Below, in pieces: positions 1-9,327 of a stretch of DNA of 57,220 nt. The notes below the pieces were generated by a model. That model did not search any database. It saw only the letters and a list, made by a program, of their open reading frames with translations, and had not been told where the DNA came from. The position numbers and the translations under genes were made by a program. Every line of letters starts with the position of its first letter. Position 1 is the stretch's first letter. The DNA is taken from assembly GCA_022448955.1 (NCBI GenBank), contig JAKVCU010000056.1, forward strand, positions 57,006 to 114,225. Reading direction: 5' to 3'. This DNA is from Saprospiraceae bacterium (GTDB lineage Bacteria; Bacteroidota; Bacteroidia; Chitinophagales; Saprospiraceae).

Positions 1-170
1 TGATTGGAAGGAGCTGGTCCCACACAAACACTTTCATCGGCATAGCGCACATGAGGTGCATTACGATCTACTTCTGAGTAAATGGCTACTGTTTGGATAC
101 CCATTTTGCGGGCACTTTTCATAACGCGTAGCGCAATCTCTCCTCTATTGGCCACCAATATTTTCTTCAT
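1..170 (-). CDS. Biotin carboxylase subunit of an acyl-CoA carboxylase (N-terminal part, gene runs off the window)
   Basis: Only the first 56 codons are present; the gene starts at 170 and continues past base 1. The N-terminus begins [20 protein letters not shown], the hallmark of biotin carboxylases, followed by [17 protein letters not shown] and a VGPAPS stretch. These are the opening beta-alpha units of the biotin carboxylase N-terminal domain, which carboxylates biotin using ATP and bicarbonate. The enzyme could be AccC of acetyl-CoA carboxylase or the alpha subunit of a propionyl/methylcrotonyl-CoA carboxylase; the fragment cannot separate these. It lies upstream-to-downstream on the same strand as bshC, which ends 55 bases before its start, so the two could be cotranscribed. 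Confidence 0.88.
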   Translation of the reverse strand, partial: MKKILVANRGEIALRVMKSARKMGIQTVAIYSEVDRNAPHVRYADESVCVGPAPSN

Positions 171-204
171 AGGGCGATAATTTGACTTTAACTTAGAGCT
201 CTGC

Positions 205-225
205 GCGAATTTAGTGAAAATTCGC
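205..225. repeat. Perfect 8-bp inverted repeat between bshC and the carboxylase gene
   Basis: GCGAATTT at 205-212 pairs with AAATTCGC at 218-225 across a 5-base loop, and CTTAG/CTAAG flank the stem. It abuts the bshC stop codon. There is no T-run on either strand, so it may be an attenuator, a processing site or a weak terminator between bshC and the carboxylase gene rather than a standard intrinsic terminator. Confidence 0.4.
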
Positions 226-1817
226 TAAGAATCTCTTACAACAATTAAGCCTTTTTCTAATGGGTTGAGATATTCTTTTAAGATGTTAAAGAAATCATCA
301 CCATACTTTAGATAAAGCGGTATAAAATTATCATATCGCTCCTGTAGACCGTTGCCTGGGAATAGTTTATCTTTTATTCCACGGATTTGGTTAAGGACTA
401 CTTCATGGCGTTGTTTTTCGGCACGCATTAATTTACTTTCCAATATTTCAAGGCTTTTTAGCTGCTTAGTTGCCTCAGCTTTAGCTGTTTTGGCTAAGGT
501 TTGGTCAATTTGGCTCGCCTTTTGCACCACATTTTGGAAGATGGCATTTAATTGCTCTTTTTCGTCTGTTAAGCTGATTTCATTTTCTGTATTTTCTCTT
601 ACATACCTTTTGAGAAGTGCTTCTGTATCAATTAATAAGTCATCCAGTTTAAGGTCTAACTTATCTAATTTTTTAGAAGATCCTTTATCGAGCCATAGCA
701 CAGAATTTCTTCTGATCAGCATTGGGAAATTCAATCCATAATAATCAAATTGTTCTTTCCTTTCTAGCCAATAAGCTAATTCGCCGCCTCCCCCAATGTA
801 GGCTAAATTAGGCATGATAAACTCTTGGAAAATGGGACGCATGATCACATTTGGACTAAAACGTTCAGGGTGCGCATTAATCTCAGCAATCATCTCCTCT
901 TTAGAGAATTTTAAGTTTGTATTTAAGACTTCGTAAATTCCATCTGTTTCAACAATTCTTTCCCGTGCTTGATCTTGAAGGTAAAAGAAGTTAATCTCTC
1001 GTGGGTAAGCTTGACCGCTGAAACCAGCTGCTTCTAATTCTGCCTGTGCTTTTTCCACGAAAGCCTTTGACGGTTGTTCTAGCACTTCTTTTTCGATTAT
1101 GGGAATAAATCGCTGCTTAAATTTTGGATGACTCATATCCAATACGACTAAGCCTAGCTTTTTGAATAATTCATTTGTAAAATCAATAGCAGCCATTGCA
1201 TAGCGATGGTGCTTTGTATAGGATCGCTCAATTCTTGAGAATAAAGCTCTGGCCGTATCTGATTGGCCGAGTACTTCATCTAATTCGTGGAGGACAGTTT
1301 TTAAAGAAGTCGTACTCATAGCACCTACTGCGCCATGCTCGTCGTTTTCCCAAGTCAGTGTTTTATTAAATAAATGAAGGTGATTGATTTCTTCGAAGTC
1401 ATGATCTTCTCCGCCTGTAATGAAAATGGGCACAACCTTATACTCTGGATGAGCGGCATTCAGTTCTTCTGCCAATTTGATGGTAGAAATGATTTTATAT
1501 ATGTAGTATAATGGTCCCGTAAAAAGACTTGGTTGGTGTGCTGTAATGATAGTGAAAGTCTTGTCGGACTTTAAAAGCTCAATATTTGCATTTGTTTGAT
1601 CTGAAAGGGATAAATTTTGATATTGTTCTTTGAGAACATCTACTAGTAATGCTCGATCAGTGGCGTCCTTTGTTTTATCTTCAAATACTTGCTGGAAACT
1701 ATTCTTATGGACGGTATATTTAAAGAATGGCTTTAGGTTTTCGTCTTGATTAACATAAGCGATATCACGGCTAGAAAACTGTGAAACTTCTTCAAAAGGG
1801 ATACGTTGGATTTCCAT
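225..1817 (-). CDS. bshC: BshC, putative cysteine-adding enzyme of bacillithiol biosynthesis
   Basis: This 530-residue protein has the full length of BshC. It carries the family's TAHQP motif at residues 92-96, followed by SLFTGPLYYIYKI, and the GGEDHDFEEINH motif at about 135-146. A long charged coiled coil lies at about 385-470, as in the B. subtilis BshC structure. BshC is assigned the last step of bacillithiol synthesis, adding cysteine to glucosaminyl-malate, by genetics and phylogenetic profiling. The partner genes bshA and bshB are not in the window. Many Bacteroidota make bacillithiol, so the presence fits the proposed host. The start is the ATG at 1817. Confidence 0.95.
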   Translation of the reverse strand: MEIQRIPFEEVSQFSSRDIAYVNQDENLKPFFKYTVHKNSFQQVFEDKTKDATDRALLVDVLKEQYQNLSLSDQTNANIELLKSDKTFTIITAHQPSLFTGPLYYIYKIISTIKLAEELNAAHPEYKVVPIFITGGEDHDFEEINHLHLFNKTLTWENDEHGAVGAMSTTSLKTVLHELDEVLGQSDTARALFSRIERSYTKHHRYAMAAIDFTNELFKKLGLVVLDMSHPKFKQRFIPIIEKEVLEQPSKAFVEKAQAELEAAGFSGQAYPREINFFYLQDQARERIVETDGIYEVLNTNLKFSKEEMIAEINAHPERFSPNVIMRPIFQEFIMPNLAYIGGGGELAYWLERKEQFDYYGLNFPMLIRRNSVLWLDKGSSKKLDKLDLKLDDLLIDTEALLKRYVRENTENEISLTDEKEQLNAIFQNVVQKASQIDQTLAKTAKAEATKQLKSLEILESKLMRAEKQRHEVVLNQIRGIKDKLFPGNGLQERYDNFIPLYLKYGDDFFNILKEYLNPLEKGLIVVRDS

Positions 1818-1865
1818 TAGTTATATATAAGGTTTAATTCGAGATGCAGATTTAAAAAATCCTTT

Positions 1866-1873
1866 TATTTTTG
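1866..1873 (+). promoter_or_regulatory. Candidate -7 promoter element for glpK
   Basis: TATTTTTG matches the Bacteroidota -7 consensus TAnnTTTG exactly. It lies 110 bases before the glpK ATG and would give an untranslated leader of about 105 bases. No convincing -33 TTG is seen at the usual spacing, so this is a motif match only. Confidence 0.35.
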
Positions 1874-1941
1874 GGTACTTTGGATTTTCTAACCATTGTA
1901 CTCTCAAAGAAATGTTTTGAGATGCACCAATGTTTAGTTAA

Positions 1942-3477
<1,536 letters not shown>

Positions 3478-3511
3478 AAACATCTTTTTTATTTGGCAGC
3501 TGTACTATTAG

Positions 3512-3559
3512 TATTGAAATACAGATTAATGATAGCCATCTTTAATCTGTATTTCGATA
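3512..3559. terminator. Long inverted repeat between convergent glpK and the DUF4097-like gene, probable bidirectional terminator
   Basis: Bases 3516-3529 (GAAATACAGATTAA) are perfectly complementary to 3542-3555. Allowing one T-G pair, the stem extends to 3512-3529 with 3542-3559, 18 bp around a 12-base loop. It sits 35 bases after the glpK stop and 29 bases before the end of the convergent gene. The T-tract is poor on both sides, so termination strength is uncertain. Confidence 0.6.
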
Positions 3560-3587
3560 AGCACATTGAATAGTTTTTATATACGCT

Positions 3588-4508
3588 TTAAAAGCTTTTA
3601 CTTTTTTTCTTTACTTTCAAACTGCCTAACTGTATGGTAATGGCGATATTAGCGTACACTTCTTGCTTGGGTTTGTAGTTAGCTTTAGTCAGATTAGGGG
3701 TATTATCTTCAAACTTGAAGCCCAAGCTATTTGGAAGCGTAAGGTCAGAAGATTGAGCCGTTAAGTCATAAGAAAAAATACCTGGATCAGGAGAATAGAG
3801 GAATACATCAGATTTGTTAGCATCTAAGTTGAGATCGAGTAAGTTATTATCAGCAAAAATTTCAAGTACGCCATAATGCGCCTGAATATTGAAGGTGCCT
3901 TTTATTTCATTGAGATAAAGGTTGGACCTTCTTGAATTGATACTTACATTTCCATCGATGCCATTTCCAACTAGATCTCCAAAGCGAGTTCTAATATCGA
4001 GCTCTCCTTGAATATTGTTTAGGTTCATTTTAGTAAACTGGCTATTGATCCGAAGATTATTACTTAAATTACTAATATTGGCCAATCCGAAATTATTTTT
4101 TAGGTAGACAGGGCAATCTTCTGGCAAAGTGATGGTATATCTAGCACTGAGGCTTGATTCTGGGGTGCCTTGTTTTTCTTCGTTTGAAATATAGTTACGT
4201 AGGTATATTTTATTTTTTACGCGATCAGCAAGGTAGCGAACTCGTTCTAAGTCTTTTTCAGCCACTTGCTGTTCAGGATGTTTGGCGATGATTTCTAGGA
4301 CGACCTGGATATTGGCCTTATCCCATGTTTCGATGTTGACTTCTGCTTTTTCACCTTCTATATTGACCTCAATGCCAGAGCGGTAATTGAAGGTTTTTTC
4401 AATTTTCTTAGTGACAACTTTCACGCTTGTTTGCGTCCAAGTTATCATTGGAAGAAGGAGAAAAATGAAAGTTGATATGCGAAATGATAAAGGCATGAGC
4501 TTTGTCAT
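3588..4508 (-). CDS. Exported DUF4097-like putative adhesin protein
   Basis: This is a 306-residue protein with an N-terminal signal peptide (hydrophobic stretch at 8-22 ending at TWTQT). The body is rich in short beta repeats with the pattern 'N-[hydrophobic]-x-[hydrophobic]', for example INSQFTKMNLNNIQG, IRTRFGDLVGNGIDG and INSRRSNLYLNEIKG. This looks like the right-handed beta-helix of the DUF4097/putative auto-transporter adhesin families common in Bacteroidota. It is the third gene of an apparent operon after an ECF sigma factor and a membrane anti-sigma candidate, with a 7-base gap to the latter. That order suggests an envelope protein tied to the sigma factor circuit. The exact function is not known. 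Confidence 0.72.
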   Translation of the reverse strand: MTKLMPLSFRISTFIFLLLPMITWTQTSVKVVTKKIEKTFNYRSGIEVNIEGEKAEVNIETWDKANIQVVLEIIAKHPEQQVAEKDLERVRYLADRVKNKIYLRNYISNEEKQGTPESSLSARYTITLPEDCPVYLKNNFGLANISNLSNNLRINSQFTKMNLNNIQGELDIRTRFGDLVGNGIDGNVSINSRRSNLYLNEIKGTFNIQAHYGVLEIFADNNLLDLNLDANKSDVFLYSPDPGIFSYDLTAQSSDLTLPNSLGFKFEDNTPNLTKANYKPKQEVYANIAITIQLGSLKVKKKSKSF

Positions 4509-4515
4509 TTTGAAA

Positions 4516-5136
4516 TTAAATTAATGTAGCCATTTGTTTAACCAAAGTCGATCTTTCCAGTTCAATTTTACTTATTTGGCGGATGAAATCAGTGGCTTTA
4601 CCATATTGTTTCATCATATCTTCTATTGTTTCTTTTGCAGTTTCTAGCTCTTGATATTCTTCTAACAAATCACTGTAGTGAAGGCTACTTTGTGCGACTT
4701 TGCTTTGCGCAAATAGCTGCGCTACCTCTTGTATGATTGATTCATCTTCTTCCCAATCTTCTATTAATAGCTGCTCATAAATGGTCTCTTCTGTTGTTAC
4801 GATTTGTATGTTTTCTTGTGTTTCTAGGGTGGTTAAGAACCAAAGCCCGGCGCTCAATAAAATAGCAACAGTAGCAGCAACTGCTAGCCATTTGTACTTG
4901 TCATTTTTTCGACTACCATCAACTAGAGGCATCGATATGATTTTAGGTTCTAGATTTTTTTCAATTTGCTCCCAAACTAATGCAGGCGCTTCATAGGTCG
5001 GTAAAGATTGAATGGCGTGCTGCAATTTTTGATCGCTATCCAATTCTAATTGGATAGCATCCCAAACTTGGGGCGGTGCTTCGAAGGAAGGCAGGGAACG
5101 AATCGTTTTTTGTAATATTTCTTTATTTTTTTCCAT
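4516..5136 (-). CDS. Membrane-spanning anti-sigma factor candidate with duplicated cytoplasmic motif
   Basis: A 206-residue single-pass protein: N-terminal cytoplasmic part (1-82), one membrane segment at about 83-102, and a coil-rich acidic C-terminal part outside. It abuts the stop codon of the ECF sigma gene with no gap, the usual place for a cognate anti-sigma factor. I see no zinc-binding ZAS motif (HxxxCxxC). The cytoplasmic part instead holds two copies of a unit exactly 30 residues apart: residues 8-33 contain SLPSFEAPPQVWDAI and 38-63 contain SLPTYEAPALVWEQI. These could be two sigma-binding elements. The function comes mainly from position and topology; a direct homologue was not recognised. 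Confidence 0.65.
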   Translation of the reverse strand: MEKNKEILQKTIRSLPSFEAPPQVWDAIQLELDSDQKLQHAIQSLPTYEAPALVWEQIEKNLEPKIISMPLVDGSRKNDKYKWLAVAATVAILLSAGLWFLTTLETQENIQIVTTEETIYEQLLIEDWEEDESIIQEVAQLFAQSKVAQSSLHYSDLLEEYQELETAKETIEDMMKQYGKATDFIRQISKIELERSTLVKQMATLI

Positions 5137-5658
5137 TTAACCTAAATCTACAATTTCTTTAAGCATAGCACGAAGCCGCTTCTTGGCATAAAATAATTGG
5201 GACTTAGAAGTGCCAGTTGAGATACCTAACATCTCGGCAACTTCTTTATGAGAATAACCTTCTACCTCAATTAATAAAAAGACAGCTCGATAGCCTTCTG
5301 GTAATGCTTTGATGGCTCTTTCTAAGTATTCAGCATTGAGAAAATCACCCCAATCAATCATGTGTTTAGTGTGGTGCTCTTCTAGCTCATCAAATATTTT
5401 CTGTTTTTTTATTTTGCTTAATGCGGTGCGCACTACGATGGTTTTAATCCAAGCACCAAGCGTACTTTCCTGTCTGAATTTTGCAAGATTTTTAAAGATT
5501 TTGATAAAAGCTTCTTGTAAAACATCGTTGGCTAATTCAAAATCATTGGTGATCCGATAGGCGGAAGAGTACATCGCTTTACTGTAGCGATTATATAATT
5601 CTTTTTGTGCCAAACGTTCGTTTTGCAGACAAGCTTGAATCAGTTCTTTTTCCGTCAT
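5137..5658 (-). CDS. ECF-type RNA polymerase sigma factor
   Basis: The protein has the two-domain layout of an ECF sigma factor. Region 2 (core binding and -10 recognition) covers YNRYSKAMYSSAYRIT through NDVLQEAFIKIF. Region 4 (helix-turn-helix) covers LPEGYRAVFLLIEVEGYSHKEVAEMLGIS and TSKSQLFYAKKRLRAML. I prefer the ATG at 5658, which gives 173 residues starting MTEKELIQACLQN, the usual family start; an in-frame ATG at 5685 would add nine residues. The gene heads a three-gene operon with an anti-sigma candidate and a DUF4097-like protein. A motif one base off TAnnTTTG (TAACTTTC on the minus strand) lies upstream, so the promoter is unclear. Confidence 0.93.
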   Translation of the reverse strand: MTEKELIQACLQNERLAQKELYNRYSKAMYSSAYRITNDFELANDVLQEAFIKIFKNLAKFRQESTLGAWIKTIVVRTALSKIKKQKIFDELEEHHTKHMIDWGDFLNAEYLERAIKALPEGYRAVFLLIEVEGYSHKEVAEMLGISTGTSKSQLFYAKKRLRAMLKEIVDLG

Positions 5659-5999
5659 GCTTAGCGCGTAGATCATGGACCTCAAACCATTGTTAACAAA
5701 TTGAAAGTTATCTTTCTTTTATCTAAAGACTTGAGTAAGGAGAAATTGGTTGTACGAAGGTACAATTTTTTGTGAAGATTGGATGATTATGCGATCTAGG
5801 TGCTCCAGATCGCATAAGCGGCTAGTCAAAATTGCATGTACAATAAAATTGTTCACTCGAAAATTATAAATAACTGACGAGAGTAAAGTTACGAATGATT
5901 TTGAGCGAATGTTAAGCTGTCGGCCTGTGGCTGAAATTTTATTGTACCAATTCTTTGTCGGCAGCTACGGTTTTGGGAAAACCACTTAATAGCATTTAT
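5659..5999. other. Non-coding interval between the sigma factor gene and the outer-membrane protein gene
   Basis: I find no gene here. It holds a small hairpin TTGTAC-gaag-GTACAA (5750-5765) followed by six T on the plus strand, a perfect 11-bp inverted repeat (5787-5817), and a segment at 5871-5938 that resembles sequence at 37171-37235. A second small hairpin, GGTTTT-ggg-AAAACC (5969-5983), lies just after the outer-membrane protein gene. Confidence 0.6.
5787..5817. repeat. Perfect 11-bp inverted repeat with 9-base loop
   Basis: TTATGCGATCT (5787-5797) and AGATCGCATAA (5807-5817) are exact reverse complements around the loop aggtgctcc. It lies about 100 bases upstream of the ECF sigma gene and 180 bases after the outer-membrane protein gene. 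With no T-run on either strand it does not look like a standard terminator; an operator or an RNA structure are alternatives. Confidence 0.6.
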
Positions 6000-6641
6000 T
6001 TAAAAATAAAACCCTAGGGAGAATAACCATCTAGAGGGAGAATCATCCAGCTCGTATTGGCGATCGAAGAATTCGATATGCTCTCCGAAACCAGTAAAAT
6101 TTCCTTCATAACGAATATCGAGTGTAATATTCCAAATATCTAGTCCACCACCCAATTGATAGCCAATAGTGAGGCTTTCAAAGTCTTGTTCATAACCTTC
6201 GAAGTCATCTAACTCTGTTGTACTGTTTAAGAAAACATGGCCTACTGGTCCGCCTTGAAAATGGAGTGGACCGAGGTGTAAACCTAAGAGTATTGGAATA
6301 TCCAGATACTGGTAGCTTTCTTCTTTGACAATGGTACCAGCCATAGGGGCGTTGATGTCTTCCACTTCAAAATCAACTTTATTAGAATTGAAATGTACTT
6401 CTGGCTGGATGGACCATCTAATCCCTTTAAATTGGAAGATTAATCCAGCATGTATGCCATATTTTGCGTCAGCTAAAGCTAAACGTAAATTTTCTGTTCC
6501 GTTTTCCGAAAGGATATTGAGGTCTTTGCTTGAGATGTCGCTCGTACTTACGCCTACGCGAGCTCCGATACTAAATTGGGCACTGGCAAATTGGCAGCAA
6601 AAAAAAAGGCTAATGAAGAGGAGTATAATCTTATTCATCAT
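6000..6641 (-). CDS. Outer-membrane beta-barrel protein (PorT/OmpA-barrel type)
   Basis: A 213-residue secreted protein. Residues 1-21 form a signal peptide ending ASAQ, after which the mature part starts FSIGARVGVSTSD, typical of the small 'outer membrane beta-barrel' families of Bacteroidota. The body alternates hydrophobic and polar residues in strands (GIHAGLIFQF, RWSIQPEVHFNS, LDIPILLGLHLG, LTLDIRYEGNFTG) and ends on an aromatic, RWLFSLGFYF, as barrel proteins do for BAM recognition. A clear -7 promoter motif precedes it, so it is probably transcribed alone. The substrate or role is unknown. Confidence 0.82.
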   Translation of the reverse strand: MMNKIILLFISLFFCCQFASAQFSIGARVGVSTSDISSKDLNILSENGTENLRLALADAKYGIHAGLIFQFKGIRWSIQPEVHFNSNKVDFEVEDINAPMAGTIVKEESYQYLDIPILLGLHLGPLHFQGGPVGHVFLNSTTELDDFEGYEQDFESLTIGYQLGGGLDIWNITLDIRYEGNFTGFGEHIEFFDRQYELDDSPSRWLFSLGFYF

Positions 6642-6661
6642 TGTTTTGCGTTTTGGTTTTT

Positions 6662-6679
6662 GTCGAATACTATTTCGAC
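6662..6679. promoter_or_regulatory. Palindrome in the leader of the barrel protein gene
   Basis: GTCGAA (6662-6667) and TTCGAC (6674-6679) form a perfect inverted repeat with a 6-base spacer. It lies in the predicted leader, 21-38 bases upstream of the start codon and downstream of the -7 motif at 6702-6709. It could be a repressor operator or a leader hairpin. Confidence 0.4.
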
Positions 6680-6701
6680 GAAATAATTAATGTAAATGTT
6701 T

Positions 6702-6709
6702 CAAAAATA
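6702..6709 (-). promoter_or_regulatory. -7 promoter element for the barrel protein gene
   Basis: The minus strand reads TATTTTTG here, an exact TAnnTTTG match, 60 bases upstream of the start codon at 6641. Transcription would begin near 6696. Confidence 0.5.
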
Positions 6710-6882
6710 TGATTGTTTTTAGAGACGATGGCTGTGTTTTTGTTGTTTATTAAAGGTATTATTGTGTTTGTAGGGCCGTTCAAGCAATCCGCCAATCATA
6801 TTTTATTTGATGAATCCTATTGGTAGGATGGTTGATTTTTGTAAGGAAATTAATTTGTTTAAGCAAAATATTGCTTATTTCT

Positions 6883-6890
6883 TATTTTTG
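6883..6890 (+). promoter_or_regulatory. -7 promoter element for yihA/engB
   Basis: TATTTTTG is an exact TAnnTTTG match. Transcription would start near 6896, which places the ATG at 6940 inside the transcript and excludes the long open-frame start at 6820. It therefore helps decide the start of the GTPase gene. Confidence 0.55.
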
Positions 6891-6939
6891 CATGGAAATG
6901 GTGGAAAAGAATGGTTTTTTCTGCTCAAAAAAAGGAAAC

Positions 6940-7548
6940 ATGGAGGTACAGACTGCATATTTCGTGGGGAGTTTTCCTACTGAAACAAAATGCCCAAGAG
7001 ATAATAAGCCTGAATACGCATTTATTGGTCGTTCGAATGTTGGGAAATCTTCTTTGATTAATTTGCTGACGAATCGTAATGAATTGGCAAGGACTTCACA
7101 AAAACCAGGGAAAACGCAGAGCCTAAACTTTTTTGTAATCAATGACACTTGGTATATTGTCGACTTACCAGGTTATGGTTATGCAAAAATTTCAAAAACA
7201 AAGCGTAAAGAATGGGAGCGAATGATTCATGGTTATTTGCAAAGGAGAGAGTGGTTGCAGTGCTCCTTTATTTTGTTGGATGTAAATATTGAACCCCAAC
7301 CTATTGATATTGAGTTTATTAATTGGATGGGAGAATCTAGAATTCCCTTTGCAATAATTTATACAAAAGCGGATAAGTCCAAACCACTAGAAGTGGAAGA
7401 AAATATTAAAAAGATTGAAGCAAAACTTTTAGAGCATTGGGAAGAACTACCCCCAAGATTTAAAACTTCTGCTAGAAAAGGAGAAGGTGCACAGGCGATA
7501 TTAGATTTCATTCATGAAATCAATGAACGATCTGAGCAATATTATTAG
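6940..7548 (+). CDS. engB: Ribosome biogenesis GTP-binding protein YihA/YsxC (EngB)
   Basis: From the ATG at 6940 the protein has 202 residues, the usual size for this TrmE-Era-EngA-EngB GTPase, which acts in late assembly of the large ribosomal subunit. G1 is GRSNVGKSS at 30-38, G3 is DLPGYG, G4 is TKAD and G5 is SARKGEG. The frame is open back to 6820, but those extra 40 residues are not family-like and lie upstream of the promoter motif; an ATG at 6892 would make a nearly leaderless mRNA. It is followed 27 bases later by the acyltransferase gene, likely in one operon. Confidence 0.95.
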   Translation: MEVQTAYFVGSFPTETKCPRDNKPEYAFIGRSNVGKSSLINLLTNRNELARTSQKPGKTQSLNFFVINDTWYIVDLPGYGYAKISKTKRKEWERMIHGYLQRREWLQCSFILLDVNIEPQPIDIEFINWMGESRIPFAIIYTKADKSKPLEVEENIKKIEAKLLEHWEELPPRFKTSARKGEGAQAILDFIHEINERSEQYY

Positions 7549-7575
7549 GGTGAAATAGATTGTTAGGAGTTAATA

Positions 7576-9291
7576 GTGGCAAAACTCAATCCAATAAATA
7601 TGGTAAAAGATCCAAATAAAAGACTGGAAGAATATCCTCATATTATCCCTCAGATTGAGGATTGGCCCATTTATCTTCTGCATGATGACCGAAAAAAATT
7701 TGTGGATGAGATTGATTCCTTTACGGTCGAACGCTTAAATACGCTTTATGATAAAAATGTAGGAGAGCTTATTGCTAAAACTATTTATAAGGAGCTTATC
7801 CGAATCAAGGAAGAACCTTGGAAGGTAGATCCTCCAAAAGAAAAACAGTATTGGAAGAAAATTCAATCTAAGCTGGTAGATTCTTTAGATAGTACTGAAT
7901 CAACAACAGACCAACGTAATCAAGAGATTTTAAACAAGATTGTTAATCGTTATTCTGAGGAAATTGTTGGTACTTTTCGAACGAAGACCTTTCTTTTCGC
8001 TCGTAAATTTTCAACTTTGTTATTCACCCGTTTGTTGAATACAGCCGCTGCAAGAAATATTTGGCAGATATGGGGTAATCGTTATCGATTGATGGATCGA
8101 CTAATGGTGAAAGGTGAAGTAGAAAAGATTCGTTCGCTAGCCAAAAAAGGAACGATTGTTGTAGTGCCTACTCATTTTAGTAATCTTGATTCTATTTTAA
8201 TTGGCTATGCTTTAGATACTTTTGCAGGTTTGCCCTCTTTTTCTTACGGTGCGGGTTTGAATTTATTCAATTCAGGAGCGGTAGCCTATTTTATTAATCG
8301 ATTGGGAGCATATCGGGTAGATAGGAGGAAAAAAAATACGATTTATTTAGAGACACTTAAGGCCATGTCCAACCTGTCTATACAGAGAGGTACTAATAGC
8401 TTATTTTTTCCTGGAGGTACAAGGTCGAGGAGTGGTGCTTTAGAAACTAGGCTGAAGCTAGGTTTATTAAGTACAGTGATTGATGCACAACGATCAAATT
8501 TACAGAAAGGTAAGAAAGAGAAAATATTTGTTGTTCCATTGGTTTTGGGGTACCACTTCGTATTGGAGGCCAAATCTTTGATTGACCAGCATTTGAAAAA
8601 GATAGGAAAAGAACGTTATATTAAATCAAGAGATGAATTTTATAGTCGTAGAAAATTATTTTTCTATGCTTGGCAATTTTTTTCTGAGAGTAATGAAATT
8701 AATCTCTCTTTTGGTCAGCCCATGGATGTGTTGGGCAATCCAGTGGATGAAGAAGGCAACAGTTATGATCAATATGGCAATTTGATCCAGATTGAAGATT
8801 ATTTTAAAGAGAATGGTGCTATTTCAACCAATCTGCAAAGGGAATCGGAGTATACTCAAATGCTAGGGGAGAAGATTGTGGAGCGTTATCACAAAGACAA
8901 TATTGTATTGACCAGTCATTTGGTGGCTTTTGCAGCATTCCAAATGCTTTGCAAACAGAATAAGCAATTGGATTTATATGGTGTTCTTCGATTACCTACA
9001 GAAGACTACCTATTTGACGAAAGTCAGCTAAAAAAGCTTATTGCTCAGCTCAAAGAGCGATTATTCCAGATGGAGGCTGAGCAGCAGATTAGGTTGTCTG
9101 ATCCGATAAGTTGGACGGAGGAAGAGATATTGAGAGATGGTATACGCAGATTAGGGTCTTATCACGTTCAAAAACCCATTCGATATAATAAAAATAAGGA
9201 GATTGTTAGCAATAGTTTTAAAATTTTATACTATTATCACAATCGCTTAGAAAATTATGGTTTAGACAAGGTGGTGAAATTAGATGCTTAG
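7576..9291 (+). CDS. 1-acyl-sn-glycerol-3-phosphate / glycerol-3-phosphate acyltransferase-like protein
   Basis: This 571-residue protein starts with GTG at 7576. It carries the acyltransferase HX4D motif as HFSNLD (H200, D205), and a block at 277-286, FFPGGTRSRS, that sits between the PlsC motif FPEGTRS and the PlsB motif FxEGGRSRTG, with Gly in place of the usual Glu. The size and the long N- and C-terminal extensions (about 180 and 250 residues) are more like PlsB/DHAPAT than the short PlsC enzymes. The likely role is transfer of a fatty acyl chain to glycerol phosphate or lysophosphatidate at the membrane. Cotranscription with engB is likely; the ion channel gene follows 36 bases after its stop. 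Confidence 0.85.
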   Translation: MAKLNPINMVKDPNKRLEEYPHIIPQIEDWPIYLLHDDRKKFVDEIDSFTVERLNTLYDKNVGELIAKTIYKELIRIKEEPWKVDPPKEKQYWKKIQSKLVDSLDSTESTTDQRNQEILNKIVNRYSEEIVGTFRTKTFLFARKFSTLLFTRLLNTAAARNIWQIWGNRYRLMDRLMVKGEVEKIRSLAKKGTIVVVPTHFSNLDSILIGYALDTFAGLPSFSYGAGLNLFNSGAVAYFINRLGAYRVDRRKKNTIYLETLKAMSNLSIQRGTNSLFFPGGTRSRSGALETRLKLGLLSTVIDAQRSNLQKGKKEKIFVVPLVLGYHFVLEAKSLIDQHLKKIGKERYIKSRDEFYSRRKLFFYAWQFFSESNEINLSFGQPMDVLGNPVDEEGNSYDQYGNLIQIEDYFKENGAISTNLQRESEYTQMLGEKIVERYHKDNIVLTSHLVAFAAFQMLCKQNKQLDLYGVLRLPTEDYLFDESQLKKLIAQLKERLFQMEAEQQIRLSDPISWTEEEILRDGIRRLGSYHVQKPIRYNKNKEIVSNSFKILYYYHNRLENYGLDKVVKLDA

Positions 9292-9327
9292 ACGAAAGGT
9301 GTCGCAAATTTTGAAGTTTTTTTCATT

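Noticed and set aside
352-741. Open frame of about 130 codons on the plus strand inside bshC
   Set aside because: It lies antisense to a clearly conserved enzyme gene and has no recognisable motif, so it is a shadow of bshC.
5750-5771. Plus-strand terminator TTGTAC-gaag-GTACAA with six T
   Set aside because: No gene on the plus strand ends upstream; the sigma gene lies on the other strand. The short 6-bp stem may be chance in AT-rich sequence.
6820-6939. N-terminal extension of 40 residues for the EngB GTPase
   Set aside because: A -7 promoter motif lies within it, the residues are not family-like and the ATG at 6940 gives the standard length.
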